Of a stretch of 64,000 bases of DNA, positions 46,338 through 58,916 are shown piece by piece. The position numbers and the translations under genes were made by a program. Within the stretch, counting starts at the first letter, position 1. Each line of letters begins with the position of its first letter. The DNA comes from Chara braunii (taxonomy: Eukaryota; Streptophyta; Charophyceae; Charales; Characeae), in NCBI GenBank assembly GCA_003427395.1, contig BFEA01000591.1:308747-372746 (forward strand), in the 5' to 3' direction. A model generated the notes under the pieces. It was not told where the DNA came from and ran no database searches. It worked only from the letters and a program-made list of their open reading frames with translations.

Positions 46338-46791
46338 NNNNNNNNNNNNNNNNNNNNNNNNNNNNNNNNNNNNNNNNNNNNNNNNNNNNNNNNNNNNNNN
46401 NNNNNNNNNNNNNNNNNNNNNNNNNNNNNNNNNNNNNNNNNNNNNNNNNNNNNNNNNNNNNNNNNNNNNNNNNNNNNNNNNNNNNNNNNNNNNNNNNNNN
46501 NNNNNNNNNNNNNNNNNNNNNNNNNNNNNNNNNNNNNNNNNNNNNNNNNNNNNNNNNNNNNNNNNNNNNNNNNNNNNNNNNNNNNNNNNNNNNNNNNNNN
46601 NNNNNNNNNNNNNNNNNNNNNNNNNNNNNNNNNNNNNNNNNNNNNNNNNNNNNNNNNNNNNNNNNNNNNNNNNNNNNNNNNNNNNNNNNNNNNNNNNNNN
46701 NNNNNNNNNNNNNNNNNNNNNNNNNNNNNNNNNNNNNNNNNNNNNNNNNNNNNNNNNNNNNNNNNNNNNNNNNNNNNNNNNNNNNNNNNNN
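46338..46791. other. Assembly gap (454 Ns)
   Basis: The bases are undetermined. The flanking sequences are unrelated: 'caaacccccaaagtgcc' on the left and a T tract on the right. The real gap length is unknown. Confidence 1.
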
Positions 46792-47110
46792 CACGTTTTT
46801 TTTTTTTTTTTCCCGCCCACACTTACAACCCCCCAAACCACGCCACCCATTTGCACACACACATACACACATACATACACACACACATACACACACACAT
46901 ACACACACACATACACACACACACATACACACACACATACACACACACATTTATACACACACACACACTCACACACACATTCACGCACGCACATGCACAC
47001 ACAAATTCACACCCTCGCACACACACGGGCACATTTTTTTTTTTTTTTTTTCCGCCAACACTTACAACCCCCCAAACTGCGCCACCCATTTACACACAAA
47101 AATACATACA
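46792..47110 (+). repeat. (CA)n microsatellite flanked by a duplicated segment
   Basis: Degenerate ACACAC runs with AT and GC variants fill 46850-47035. The segment from a T tract through 'acacttacaaccccccaaac' to 'cgccacccattt' occurs before (46797-46853) and after (47035-47093) the CA tract. Long open frames across it come from the repeat. Confidence 0.88.
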
Positions 47111-47802
47111 CACATTCACACACACACTGCGACATTTGTTTTAATTTTTTTTTCCAAAATATTTGTTTTTTTATTTTTAATATCGCAAAACAAGCGGTTT
47201 GAGAAATTAAAAAAAGGGTTGTAGGCAAAACAAAAAAAAAGGTGGTTTGGGGGGTGTGTGGGTGAGGGTGGGTTGGGGGGGACGGGAGGGTTTGGGTTTT
47301 GAGGGGCCTGAAAGCACTTTGGGGGTTTGGGTTTCGTGCGTGTTCAAATCGCGCCAAACCCAAACCCCCCAAGTCCGCCCACGCCCCCGAACCAAGGTTT
47401 TTGTGGTGCTCATACAGTGGGAAGTGAGATTTCAAAGACATCAGGGGCGGACTCAATGCACACAAAACACTCGTCGTCTGAAAACAGGAACATCGCAAAC
47501 GCCAAGATATAATCAAAGCAAAACGCAAACCAATATAGCATGGATAATAACAAAAATCAGACACGTCGTGTCGAAGCCTCGCGAGTCTATGGAAAGAAGT
47601 ATCAACCCAAAAATGTCGATGAAAAAGTAGACTAAAAACACACTAAAAAGATACTATCCCTGAAGTACCGAACTGCGCTGAAAATTACGACTGAAAAGTA
47701 GACTATAATACAACATCACGAATTTAAAACACTACGTCTGTCATGGATAACAAAAAACTGAACTACACTGAGAAAGTCAAGAAAACGCAAGTTCGTACTC
47801 CA
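47111..47802. other. Element B left region, no gene
   Basis: G-rich and A-rich low-complexity sequence lies at 47215-47345. 'gcactttgggggtttgg' at 47311 is the inverse of 'caaacccccaaagtgc' left of the gap (46321), so a foldback unit may span the gap. Confidence 0.5.
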
Positions 47803-48936
47803 TCAAAAATCGTTGTGTGCACGCGGATCTCGCTCGGACCGATGAGAACCTCGTCCGTGGGACCGACCACTGCCACGTCCTCGATCTCTGTGACGCTGCC
47901 CCCCGCGTCTGGCAGTGGAAGGCTCGAGAGCGACGGGACGCTCGTCGGGGTCGTCGTCCATAATGACTCTCCTGCCTCTCACCGTCCTGGTGCCTGCGGC
48001 TGCTAGGTCGTCACGTCGGCGTGACTCGCTTGCCATAGGTAGAGCGTCTGTCCCTGAAGTCTCCCCCTCGTGGCGTCGATCTAAGGGCACGTGTTGGGCC
48101 TGCCTCGGTCGTGTAACAACGTCAGGCTCTTGCAAAATAATCGACGCCTCTCTCAAACCGTACGTCAAGGGCGAATCCACTGCGCTCGCCGCGGCACCGC
48201 ATGCGCCCTCATGTCTGTCGTCGCCATCGCCACCGCTGCCACCGCCGCCACCGCCTCTACCGCCAAACCCTGAAGCTACAACATCTCGACGTCTCACGCT
48301 TATGGAAACCCCTCTCAAAGCTGGCTGACAACCGGCACTCGCCGTCGTCACCCGTCTCGTCTCACTCCATGGCCGATCACTGCGACCAAACAACATGGTG
48401 TCCAGCAAGGTCCGCGCACGCTCGGTAGTGTCTCTCCGTCTACAGGCAGCCGACCTCGGGGTGAGACTGCCTCCCTCCCTCGGAGCTACGGTCGCGGGTG
48501 ACGAAGGGTCTGCAGCCCCGCCAGATGGCGCTGCAATGGAACCTCCAGAAGGTAAGCCCCCTGCAGCACCGCCAGATGGCGCTGCGACGGAACGTCCAAA
48601 AGGTAAGCCCCCTGCAGCCCCGCCAGATGGCGCTGCGACGGAACCTCCAGAAGGTAAGCCCCCTGCAGCCCCGCCAGATGGCGCTGCGACGGAACCTCCA
48701 GAAGGTAAGCTGGGGCTGGCTGGCCCCCAAAACAAGTCCTACACGTGAGGCAGCTTCCCCTCCTTTGGGAATGACCTGAAAATGCACTGCTTGATCTCCG
48801 TCAAATCTGTCCTCCCGTGCTCCTCCAACTCCTCAGCGGTCATAAACCAAAAGGGAGGCTGCCCCGAGGTGTAGCCACATACGTAATCTCCGGCCTCGCC
48901 CGTGACGGCGCAAAAGTAGGGATCAGAGGTATGCAC
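47803..48936 (-). pseudogene. C-terminal part of the element B gene (low-complexity tail)
   Basis: One frame runs from 48936 to the stop at 47803 and is interrupted by TAG at 48739-48741. The first part, HTSDPYFCAVTGEAGDYV to FPKEGKLPHV, looks like folded protein. It is followed by a 20-residue tandem repeat (GGLPSGGSVAAPSGGAA) encoded by 60-bp DNA repeats, and then an Arg/Gly/Ser-rich tail. It lies in the correct position and orientation to be the 3' part of the hAT gene, but could be a second gene of element B. A donor-like AG/GTAAGG at about 48942 suggests splicing. Confidence 0.5.
48519..48710 (+). repeat. 60-bp tandem repeat, about 3.3 copies
   Basis: The unit 'ccgccagatggcgctgc(g/a)' through 'aaggtaagccccctgcagc' is almost perfect. 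It encodes the 20-residue repeat noted for the overlapping minus-strand gene. Confidence 0.92.
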
Positions 48937-50779
48937 GCGCCCTTACCTATACTCGCTCCTCGACCGGGCCACCGCCATGTGCACGACGCCTATGGTCCTC
49001 CAAAAACGGTGCCTGATGTGGCACCACTGGCCCCACAGCAGTGCGAACCACCAAAGTCTTTGCGTCACGTCTGTCGAACTGTGCGGGATCTCCCCCCCCA
49101 GACGTGGACATCGGATCGGCCTGAACAGGCACCCCCACCCCGCCAACATCAACCGCCCCCGCTACGCCCCCCTCCCCCCCGGTGGTCGGTGCTATCCCCT
49201 CCGCCTGTGCCGATGGGCGAATATCATCAATGCCCACTGACTGCCCCGTCTGTATGTCCTCCAGACCCGGGGACATCTGCACGACACCCTCAACTAAACC
49301 CGTGGCCAGAGGCACGCCCGCGACCTCATGCAACGTCTCCTCGGGCCTCAGCTGGACGGCAGGAGGCTGCACGGCTCCGTACGTGGCTCCTCTATTGGTG
49401 CCAACCCGCTCTCGTGCGTCCCCTGCCGAACATCCACTCCCATACTCGAAGCCTCGGCTAAAGCCGCCTCCCGCTGCGTCGTATCGTGAACCTCTGCCAG
49501 AGGATCCGTGTGGGCACCAGGCGCTACGTCAAGGGACGCCGGCGTAAATGTACCCAACTGTCTCCGTCGCTCCTACGCCGCAACAAGGGCAAACTCCTGC
49601 GTCCTGGGGTCCCTCTGCGCCATGAGGCCAGCTCGACGACTATCAAGCCTATCCAACCTCTCTGCAGATGTCTCTCCAGGGGGTGTCCGGTCCTTATCCC
49701 CCTCTGCCCCCGACATCACCTCTATGCATATGGCAGGGGAGAAACTGTTCGGGTCCAGGAAGCTGATCTGTCCCAATAAGGCCTGCATACCCACACTGAT
49801 GTCCCCACGGGACTCCCTCTCTCCCCGAGGAAGACCCATGCTCTCTCCCGGGGGCATACCCATGTCACCAAACTCACTGAAACCGCATCCGCCACCCATC
49901 GGTATCCCCTCATCCCCGCCACTCTGAATCTCGTGCGCCTCAACCGCCGCAGCAACCTCGGCACCGCCTCCACCTCCGGCCAACGCACCACCATCTCCAC
50001 CAGCCAACCCCTGTGTATCTCCCTCGTCCCCCTGGACCGGTGAAGGACCGCCCGCTAATCTGTCCTCCAATCGCTATCTCGGGCCCCTCACCAATCTGTG
50101 CAATCGACCATTGCGGGCTGGTGTCGATGAAGCTGCTCCGTCGAAGTGGGAAGAGCGGTGGATGATGCCATGCCACAACGATCATGCGCAGGACGATGCC
50201 AGGGGTGCCCCCACCAATCCCCGACTCTGCCCCCCTCGAAGGTACAGACCCAGGATCTCCGTCCCGCTCAACGGACCGCGGGGCAGTGGACGTAGGCCTC
50301 TGATGCTCTAGAGGGCTCCCATGACGACTCCCTGACTCCTCCCCCAAATCAAGTCCAACGAAAAGGTCATCTCCGCCACTCCGTCTACGGACGTCCTCTG
50401 GGTCGCTCCACTCATCACGCTCATCTGCCGCACGAGTGGCAGTAGCGGGGCCCGCCCGCTCGTCCTCGTCCTCGTGACCCTCGGAATCACTGTCGTCTTG
50501 AGGGTACGGGTGCAATGTGGCGGCTCGAGTCCCAAAAACATCGCCCACTTCACCTAGAGGAGCTCTGGACCCACATGGGTCTCGCTGCCAAGAACGTCTC
50601 TGATCCTCGAGCTCCCGCGTCCTACTCTCCTCCGTCCCCTTCCACGAGGGGCGAGTCCCGATACCTCCCTCCACGTCCAACAAAGACTCATCTAGAGTCC
50701 ACGGCAGCGCGAACCCGCGGTCTGCTCGCTGATGAGAGAGAAGGCGGACGTTGGCTGAGATCTCAAGATTCTCAACCAA
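48937..50779 (-). pseudogene. Middle/C-terminal variable region of the element B gene
   Basis: Downstream of the hAT core the minus strand stays coding-like. From 50840 it reads AERNWVVHEGVQTKKRNQLE, the hAT dimerisation-region signature, and VAKLVENLEISANVRLL. Acidic and Gly-rich stretches follow (50070-50700: DDSDSEGHEDEDERAG, DEWSDPEDVRRRSGGDD; 49573-50000: GMPPGESMGLPRGERES). Several overlapping frames are open because of high GC content, so exon limits cannot be fixed. Frameshifts or introns must be present. No further domain is recognised. Confidence 0.45.
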
Positions 50780-50807
50780 CTTCGCGACCTTCTTGAACTC
50801 AAGCTGG

Positions 50808-52029
50808 TTACGCTTCTTCGTCTGTACACCCTCGTGGACGACCCAATTCCTCTCCGCAGGAGAGAGGAGAGGAGCACGTCCACATGTACATCACACGAAG
50901 AGCAATAGCCTGCAACTGCGGGGCGCACTGCCCCCACTTCGACCACCAACACCCGGACTCGTACCTCTCCGCATCGCCCGTGCACCTTTGTGCCTCTCTG
51001 TCTCCGTCCCTCCCCCCCCATGCAATCGTCCTCCTCCGTGTGTGAAAGTCGCGCAACTGCGCACATGCGGTCTCGTACTCGGGGCTCACTACACTGAACC
51101 CTGTCTGCGACAAGATGTAAGTCTCTGCCTCCCTCACTAAGCTCTCGTCGTAGCCGCTGACTACGCCCTCGAAGTACCGCAAGTCCCGCCGGCTGGGACA
51201 GAGAAGGTGAGCAACGGCGTGCGCCGGCTTCAACATGTGAGCGCATCGAGCCTGCACCCTCTGAACAATGTAGTGTGCAAGATTGGTCGGAAGTGCACAA
51301 ACCTCCTCTGCTACCTGGCGGGCCACATCCTGTGTCCACTCAACCACCCGCGACATGTGCAGCCCTCCACGGTCCAACCTGCGCAGCAGGTCGTACACAG
51401 GCTCCATGATACGGAACAGGATGCCCATGGAATCCCTCCAAGTGCCATGTCGCACCTGCCACCTGACCCACCTAGCCAGCTGACGAACGAAATGGTCCCA
51501 AGGGACCATACCCCAAGTATCGCCGTCCACCGTCCTCTCCAATGCTGACCTCACTGCCAGCAAACGCTCAATAATCGCGAACACGGATGCGAAACGTGTC
51601 TTGCACGGATAAATGAGGCCCATCTGCCTGCTCTCCCCCCGGAAGATATGGAAAGCGGCGCCGTGCTCCTTAATGAAGCGCACCACCGCTCTCCCCCTCA
51701 CGATGATGTCCTTATACCACATGCCCGAACAGCCAATGTCTGACAAGATCTTGTAGCAGATATGCACTGCGCATGGGAGCCACGTGATCCGTTGATGCTT
51801 TGGCCTCTGCTCAGGCCCCTGGAGCATGTTCGCCGCGGCGACGTACGCCGAGGCGGAGTCAGTGCAGATGGCGTTCACCCACTTAGGGGGGACGTCATCA
51901 AACACCTTGATCCAGCGCGCCAACACATCAGGCGCCCGATCCCGCTCACCCTCCCTGTTCATCGTCTGGACGAGCATCACCCCACGCGACCCGCCGGCAA
52001 GGAGGTTAACGATGGGTCTAGCATCGCGT
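50808..52029 (-). pseudogene. hAT transposase core (DUF659 region), C-terminal half
   Basis: The frame resumes right after element C at 52025 with DARPIVNLLAGGSRGVMLVQ. It contains VNAICTDSASAYVAAANML with the catalytic Asp, WLPCAVHICYKILSDIG, and a long helical domain. It ends in QLQAIALRVMYMWTCSS, the usual run-up to the hAT C-terminal dimerisation region. At about 50862-50880 a CTCTCC microsatellite shifts the frame. The expected AERNW follows in the next frame. The order of motifs matches plant hAT transposases with a DUF659 domain. The N-terminal half is 9.9 kb away on the same strand, beyond the insertion. Confidence 0.85.
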
Positions 52030-52350
52030 TGTCGCGCGCGGCGGTCCTGCAACCCGCTGAGGAGCGCTGAACCTCACGGTCGTGTCACGCAGGATGTTTC
52101 GCCAGAAAAGAACCCGTCACCACTCCGACCGTGCGCGTGTGCTATACCTTTCACGACGCCCTGCGACAGGTCGGGACGTCGCGAGGTACAACTTACCTCT
52201 ACCCGAGGGGCTGTCACCACCCTCAGGTAGGCATATCCCTGCTGAGCTACAGACCCACATGCAAAGGCTTTTACATGCCTTTGTAGAGGTAGGTCGGCCG
52301 AGGGCGTTTGCTCGATCGCTGTAGCATAAAATGGGGTACGCGCGGTAAGA
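52030..52350 (+). repeat. Left-end conserved block of element C
   Basis: This block is shared with 36255-36545. On the minus strand GGTCTGTAGCTCAGCAGGG resembles a tRNA A box. 'CAAAGGCTTTTACATGCCTTTG' (52262-52283) is an imperfect hairpin, and CCGAGGGCGTTTGCTCG follows. It could be a SINE-like module or the element's own terminal region. Confidence 0.6.
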
Positions 52351-54239
52351 CGCCTGGAACTAACCCGTTGGATATTCAGGTCGAACTTTTAAAAGGCTGT
52401 CTATTTCCGCTACTGCATAATGTAATATTCTCTTGACAATTATCATTGACAATTAAACCATCTGCCAAAGAGCGTCCTATCTTTCCTAACAGGTTATGGC
52501 TCAGCTGAACATCAAAATAGTATAAAAGTTAAATTGAACATATGATGAATACGGAAGTATTACCGCCGAGAACCCTTCCCAGTTTTACAAATGCTGTGTG
52601 TTCAAGACTCTTCAACAGACTGGGTCCAGTTCAATCCAAAGTCACGCACAAAACAGACCTACACAGAATAATGCAAAGACAGTTCACATGCCATGCACTA
52701 AGGGAGTCACCCATCAACCATTGACCTTGTCCCTCACTTCCCAAACCATGCATGACAGCCTTGTCTTTCCTGAGACGTAAGCCCAGCCCCCTCACACTTC
52801 TACAAAGGACCCTTGAGAGTGACCAGGACCATTTAGGCAATGACCACAGGTGACAGTTTTACTGACCACAGGGTTTGACTTTAGAGGTGGGTATCAAGTC
52901 AAAGGGGAAAAGTTGAATCGGTGACAACCGACCTGTTATCGAGAGATAACATAAATTTGGGTCCTTTCTGTAGAACCTCTTCCTTGAAATGCAGTAGATA
53001 AACAGGAACCTGCACACACACAGGTCAACAAAGATTCAACACCCCCACTCGATTCCCACATATTGACATCTAAGGGTCAAGCCCTTAGACATGGGTAGTG
53101 AGCTTTGGGATCGACATCCCATGTCTAATCCCTAGTCTTACTCTCACAACCCTACCCTAAGCCGTCTGTCACTTTCTCCTTTCTCTTAAGGAGTTTCATG
53201 CCTGTGTCCTAGGTCGTTTTAAGAGAAACTCATATTTTTCCCCACTCTCAGGCCTTGCGTTTTCTCTTTTGGGGATAAGCGCATCGTTTGGCGCTTACAT
53301 AGATGAGATGTAACTCATTCATCGTTGTGGCCTTCCTTCTGAAAGCCACGGACGACAACGGACTACTTGGTAGTTCTTAAGTTTCTTTCTCCCGCGGTCC
53401 TATCTTCTTCCTTGTTACTTTTTCAGATATGTGAAGACCTTGCTCCAACAGGAGCACTATTCCTTCCTTCCTCTGCTATTTGTGTTAACATACTCAAGTA
53501 GTAGGCTGATTCAGACATGAATCTCTTGCTACTTGATCAATACCAAACAATCGGTTAATTAAGGCAGACAGTCGAGTAAGTCTCTCATGAGTAGTTGACT
53601 CTATGCTTAGTCTCACTCAATGTATACATAAGATCTGTTCAGAGTAGCAGGATAGCTTACACATGATTATCCTTCCTACAACAAATAGTTGAGGCTCCTA
53701 CAGAAGCACCCTACTACTTGCTTTAGGTATACTCTCGAAAGATCCGGATGTCAATCCCTCCTCAGAGGCTAATAACGGTCTGTGTGAATAATAGGCGACC
53801 CGCACAAGAGCCCCCTACTATCACGTGGGAAGGTCCACTTCATGAGCGCATTTAGGGTAATCCTAACAAGGGTATCATGTTGCCCTTCCGAAGCTGACCG
53901 TCCTAAGACGGTGTTAGTTTGGACAGAAGACGAGAGTTTATGGTATTCCTACAGGAGTACCCTCTTAGAGAGTTAGTACAGAATCAAGTAGGTAATAGAC
54001 AGACCCCGACAGAGGCCCCTCTACTACCTTCCTTGGGTAATGAGTAGTCCAACCGTTAATCAAGTAACAGGACGACTCCTACAGAAACCTCCCTATTACC
54101 AGTTTGGTGGTCGAACTATCAGAGGGTAAGTAAGATAAGAAAGGAAGAGTAGAAATGTGATTTCCTACTCTTTGCAGATTGTTAGTCATCCTTAGACTCG
54201 AGCGTGTGAAGAGGACGACCCTCCCTGGAACCTTCCTTA
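52351..54239. other. Element C interior, no gene, weakly repetitive
   Basis: The sequence lacks long open frames. From about 53450 onward, short phrases recur loosely ('agtaggtaatag', 'ctactacct', 'gacagaggcccc', 'acatgagt'). These look like older, diverged members of the tandem array that follows. No coding domain is seen. Confidence 0.55.
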
Positions 54240-55370
54240 TTATTTTGTAAGAGTCAGACCCCTCTTCCCATCACGACGACAGTCGATCCGGTAGATGGTA
54301 AGGTAACTCACATATGAGTACCTAGTCTACTTCATAAATTTAATGTTAGACATCCTTTCCCATCATGGCGACAGCCGATCTGGTAAGGTAGTGCGGCAAC
54401 TCACACATGAGTGACTAAGCTAGCTCATAGTCAGTATCAGAACCCTCCTCCTGTCACGACGACAACCGATCTAGTAGAGAGTACCTATTTTAGTTCATAA
54501 GTATTTTGCTTGTACCCTCGTCCCGTCATGACGACAGTCGATCCGGTAGAGTACTTATATTAGTTCGTAAGTTTGGGTTCGTACCCTCGTCCCATCACGA
54601 CGATAGTCGATCCGGTAGAGAGCCCCTATAAGTTATAGTCAGATACCCCCTTCCCTACACGATGAAGGTCGTTATGGTAGAGAGTACCTACTTTAGTTTA
54701 TAAGTTATTGTTAGTACCCTCCTCCCATCTCGACGACAGTCGATCCGGTAGGGAGTACGAAATCTAGTTCATAAGTTATAGTCAGATACCCTCTTCCCGT
54801 CACGACGACAGTCGTCACGGTCGAGGATACCCCCTTCCCGTCACGACGACAGCCGTTATGGTCGAGGGTACCCGATTTAGTTCATAAGCTATTGTTAGTA
54901 CCTTTTTTTCCCATCATGACGATAACCGATCTGGTAAGGAGTACTTGAATTAGTTGATAAGTGTTTGTTTTGTACCCTCGTCCCTTCACGACGACAGTCG
55001 TTCCGGTAGAGAGTGCCTAGATTAGTTCATAAGTTGTTGTTCGTACCCTCGTTCCCTCACGACGACAGTCGCTCAGGTAGAGAGTACTTAGATTGGTTTA
55101 TAAGTATTTTGTTTGTACCCTCATCCCATCACGACGACAGCCGATCTGGTAGAGAGTACTTAGTTTAGTTCCTAGGTTAGTTGTTTGTACCCTCGTCCCC
55201 TCACGACAACAGCTGCTCAGGTAGAGAGTACTTAGATTAGTTTATAAGTAGTTGTTTGTACCCTCGCCCCCTCACGACGACAACCGTTCAGGTAGAGAGT
55301 ACCGAGATTAGTTCATAGATTATCATTAGGACCCCCTTGCCGTCACGACGACAGTCGGACCGGCAGAGAG
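54240..55370 (+). repeat. ~73-bp satellite-like tandem array, about 16 copies
   Basis: Units contain 'gtaccctcgtccc(g/a)tcacg', 'acgacagtcgatccggtaga', 'gagtac' and 'ttagttcataagtt'. They recur every 60-90 bases, mostly about 73. Divergence between copies is moderate. Confidence 0.9.
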
Positions 55371-56218
55371 CAAGGTGACTCACACATGAGTACCTAATTG
55401 TCGACCTTTAGTCAAGTCAGAGCACACACAAGTAGTACGATGGCTCACACATGAGCCTCCACCGCCCTACTTTGTTCTTCGAGCCCTAACAGTCCAGGTT
55501 CCTTCTTAGTTGATTTAGGTTCCTTCCATTTCACCAGGCAGGATTCTTATTCCAATCATATATTCACTTCTCCTTTTGTTAACCTTAGTCCTGAAGAAAG
55601 CACAAACAATATATCTCACAGCCATACAGGTCGTCCAATAGAAGGGCGTAGCCTGTAAGGGTATATGGGAAAGAGTTATGTGACGCGTACCTCATAGTTC
55701 CCTGCCTCCAGAGTTCCTCCTGAACTCCGGCAGAGCTCCCGCAATCGCTCTGTTTATTTTGACCATCTGATCATCCGCATTCGATGAGATTCATACTATT
55801 TCAGAGAGTGGTGAGGACCAAGGAAATGAGGGGATTAGATTAGGGAAGAAATGGATTACGGGATAAGATTTATACTATTTCAGAGGAGGTAGATGTCGTC
55901 ACACGGTGACGATGTCCCTCTCCTCTCCAGTACTCCACCTCTCTTCAAACCTGATCTTCCCCCACTTCCCCTATTGTCAATCAACAAAGAATTACAGACT
56001 GATGCTTAATAACAACAACAATCAATATTCTTGGAAAAATATGGAGACAAAAAGAAAAACTGAGGGGTTCAGATCAAAGGAGAAGGGAGAAGGGTTGGAG
56101 GAGGTAGATGCCGCCACACGGTAATAACATCTTTCTTCTCTCCGTCGTCCCACATCCCCTCGATTTCTGGCTCCTGATGCCTAATGATAGCAGTATCAAT
56201 CATAAATGTCTAATGTCC
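55371..56218. other. Element C interior, no gene
   Basis: A ~60-bp phrase ('gaggaggtagatg(t/c)cg(t/c)cacacggta') occurs at about 55881 and 56098 with similar surroundings, indicating a ~215-bp duplication. No gene is seen. Confidence 0.5.
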
Positions 56219-56257
56219 AACAATAATAATAACACTAATAATAATAATAATAATAAC

Positions 56258-56303
<46 letters not shown>

Positions 56304-56304
56304 G
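56219..56304. repeat. (AAT)n microsatellite
   Basis: AAT trinucleotide repeats with a few AAC variants. Similar tracts occur at 56986-57075, 58738-58916 and 59345-59372. Confidence 0.95.
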
Positions 56305-56984
56305 GATTGTGAGTGATATACAAAACACCAAGTTGTGAGTCAGACAGATGTTATAAGTAAACGTGCATGAGTATAGAGTACAAATGCACCAAATATCCAT
56401 CCAAATAGGGCAATACAATGAAGTAATGAGCCAATGTCCAGGCCCGTAGGCCATGTTGTCCTAATATATGGGATCACTCCTTGTTGTTGGGTGCCCGTAG
56501 GTTGTAGGGGTTCAGTCAGTAGACCTGTTGTTTGTAGGTCCTAGCGGTTCCTGAGGTTCGTAGTTGTTACGATCCCTAGGATATCAAGGTCGTAGCTGCT
56601 ACAATATCGAAGGGTCAAATTCACAAAGTTCCGGAAGGTCCGGAAGTAACCCGCCAATCGTCGCTTGCGGCAGAACAAAAGCAAACGGGCAGGCGTGTAA
56701 TCTGTCATGCTGAGTCTGCGGTACCCAGTCCCGATCTCATCAAAGTCCAGTTCGGCAGGGTACCGTATTGGACTGTGCATACTAAGAGCCTGAAGGAAAG
56801 GAGGCAGATCAATGAGATACAGAAGTATAAATCGAGAGGCAGTATCCAGTCATTTATTCATCCCCGCTGAAGGCTAAAGCCATGCAGAAGCGTTACCTGT
56901 GCGAGTGCGTCTGTCTGTCCGCCTGTTCGTATGCATGTGGAGTGAGAACGAAGGCGAGTCTGTTTGTAATTATGAACACAAATG

Positions 56985-56985
<1 letters not shown>

Positions 56986-57036
<51 letters not shown>

Positions 57037-57075
57037 TAATGATAATAGTAATAATAACAACAATAATAATAATAT
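56986..57075. repeat. (AAT)n microsatellite
   Basis: Imperfect AAT repeats with AAC and GAT variants, within the first copy of the ~2-kb duplication. Confidence 0.95.
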
Positions 57076-57419
57076 CCGAACTCATAAAAAGAATTGAATG
57101 GTAGCGAACATCAGAAACCAAGCAACATCATACATATGGAAATAGACAGTCTTGACCCCGTATCAAAAGGTAGGATCGCATCATGAGTTTCATCAGCTAA
57201 GAATTCAGCAAAAGCTCATAAGTGATACTGTCGGGGCAGTCTCTTCATCAAAGAACTAATGTCGACAACCTACCCGGCGCCCAGCGACCAGACTGCGAAT
57301 GGCAGATCCTATCTAGACTATTTACAATGCTGTTGGTGACGTCAGCATCTCCCCGAAGTACGGGCAGATCTTGACCAATGTCGATCGCCTCAGGCACCAG
57401 GTATGTCTCTCGTCTCACT

Positions 57420-58060
57420 TACAACTTCGTTCCCCCCCCACTCACTTTCTCTCCATCTGTTTCGTTCTCTGTGTGTATGTGTCTCTTTCTCTGTCTCGAT
57501 GTCCGTTCGTCTGACTGTCTACCTGTATGTATGTATTCGTGCTTGACTGTTTGTCATGTGTGTCTGTTTTTGTCTGAGTCAGTCCTGGTCCGTTCGTTTA
57601 TCTTTGTTTTATTGTCCTGTCCGACTGTACCTGTCTTTCCTGAATCTGACCGTCTTGACTGCCCGCTTCAGTCTTCGTCTTGTTTACTTATGTCTGTGTA
57701 TGGCTGATTATCTATGCTTGTCTGATTGACTGACTGTGTTTGTTTTGACGGTATTTGTCAGTCAGTCTGTCTGTATCCGTCGTTCACTCTCTGTATGTGT
57801 GTCAGTGTGTCCGTATGTCTGTTTTTGTTTGTCTGATTCATGTTTGTCTGTCTGTCTGTCGCAGCCCGTCCATATTCGTATGTTTGTCTGGTTACCCTGT
57901 ATCTGTCTGTTTGCATATGTCTGTGTCTTGTCTGCTTGTCTGTGTCTGTCAATCTGGCCGTTTGTCTGGCTATCAGTCGTCGTATGCCTGCTTGTTCTTG
58001 TTTGTTTGTCTGCCGTCAGTCTACTTGTTTTTGTTTCCTACACATGCGCATGCACGCTCC
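57420..58060 (+). repeat. Degenerate (CTGT)n tetranucleotide tract
   Basis: About 640 bases rich in TCTG, TGTC and GTCTGTCTGTCTG words. All three plus-strand frames are long and Cys/Leu/Val/Ser-rich because of the repeat. I do not regard them as genes. Confidence 0.88.
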
Positions 58061-58440
58061 TGCGTGCCTAAACAAACAAGTGTGGCAATGCACATTTCCA
58101 TGTTCTAGTCACAGACTCACCCGATCTTGTTCATCCTATCGTTGGAGAGAGTGTGGGACCCGCACAGTAATGGTCATTAGTCCACTCTCCCTTCCTTTCC
58201 ATCTCTTCGTTTTTCCCTCCTACCTCTCCTCCGTTTTCTTCTTCTACGACCATCTCCTTCCCTGCCGTGTCCATTCTCTATACTGGCTTTGCTCATCTTC
58301 TTCTCTACGGAGTTCTCCCTCTTTCGCGGACCTTCATCCTCAACGTGGTTACCCCCTCGCATTCACCACGACCTGCACCACCGTCCTTGTGAACGCGGAC
58401 AATCATTAATGGTATAGTAGTTTGACCATCACTTAGATGA
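58061..58440. other. Element C interior, no gene
   Basis: A pyrimidine-rich stretch at 58178-58330 and no recognisable coding sequence. Confidence 0.5.
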
Positions 58441-58737
58441 ATCTGCCCGGTATAGTGGGTCAGATTTATCTGAGAGGAGATACCGTCAGGAATACGAGTG
58501 GAAGCCATAGACAGATTCTGAACTCAAATCCCAAGAACACGCAGTAGCCCGGATAGTCATGTACTAGGCAGATAACTCGTTTGCACCAAGGTTCCATCCA
58601 AATAGGAGCGTTACGGTGAACTCGTGGGCCACTGTCCAAACCTTCGGGCCACACCTACGCAGTATTCAATGTCGCTCCTTCCATCTGACATGTACATGGC
58701 CATAGTAACGGCCAGGTAAATATGATTTAAGAAGGTA

Positions 58738-58787
58738 TAATAATAATAATAACAAAAGTAATTTTAATCATAATAAGAATAATGATG

Positions 58788-58834
<47 letters not shown>

Positions 58835-58916
58835 CGTAATAATAACAATAATGATAATAATAATAACAATAATAATAACAATAATAGTAATAATAATAAT
58901 AACAATAACGATAATA
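58738..58916. repeat. (AAT)n microsatellite
   Basis: Long imperfect AAT tract with AAC, GAT and CGT interruptions, in the second copy of the ~2-kb duplication. Confidence 0.95.

Noticed and set aside
46155-47202. Long open frames of 185-329 codons
   Set aside because: Most of their length is the 454-base N gap, and the rest is (CA)n repeat.
48947-49557. Several overlapping GC-rich open frames on both strands in the hAT downstream region
   Set aside because: High GC content keeps many frames open. None has a recognisable domain, so I only described the region as variable sequence of the element B gene.
57378-58409. Cys/Leu/Ser-rich open frames of 109-189 codons that look membrane-like
   Set aside because: They are encoded by degenerate (CTGT)n repeat in all three frames. 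No start context or domain supports a protein.
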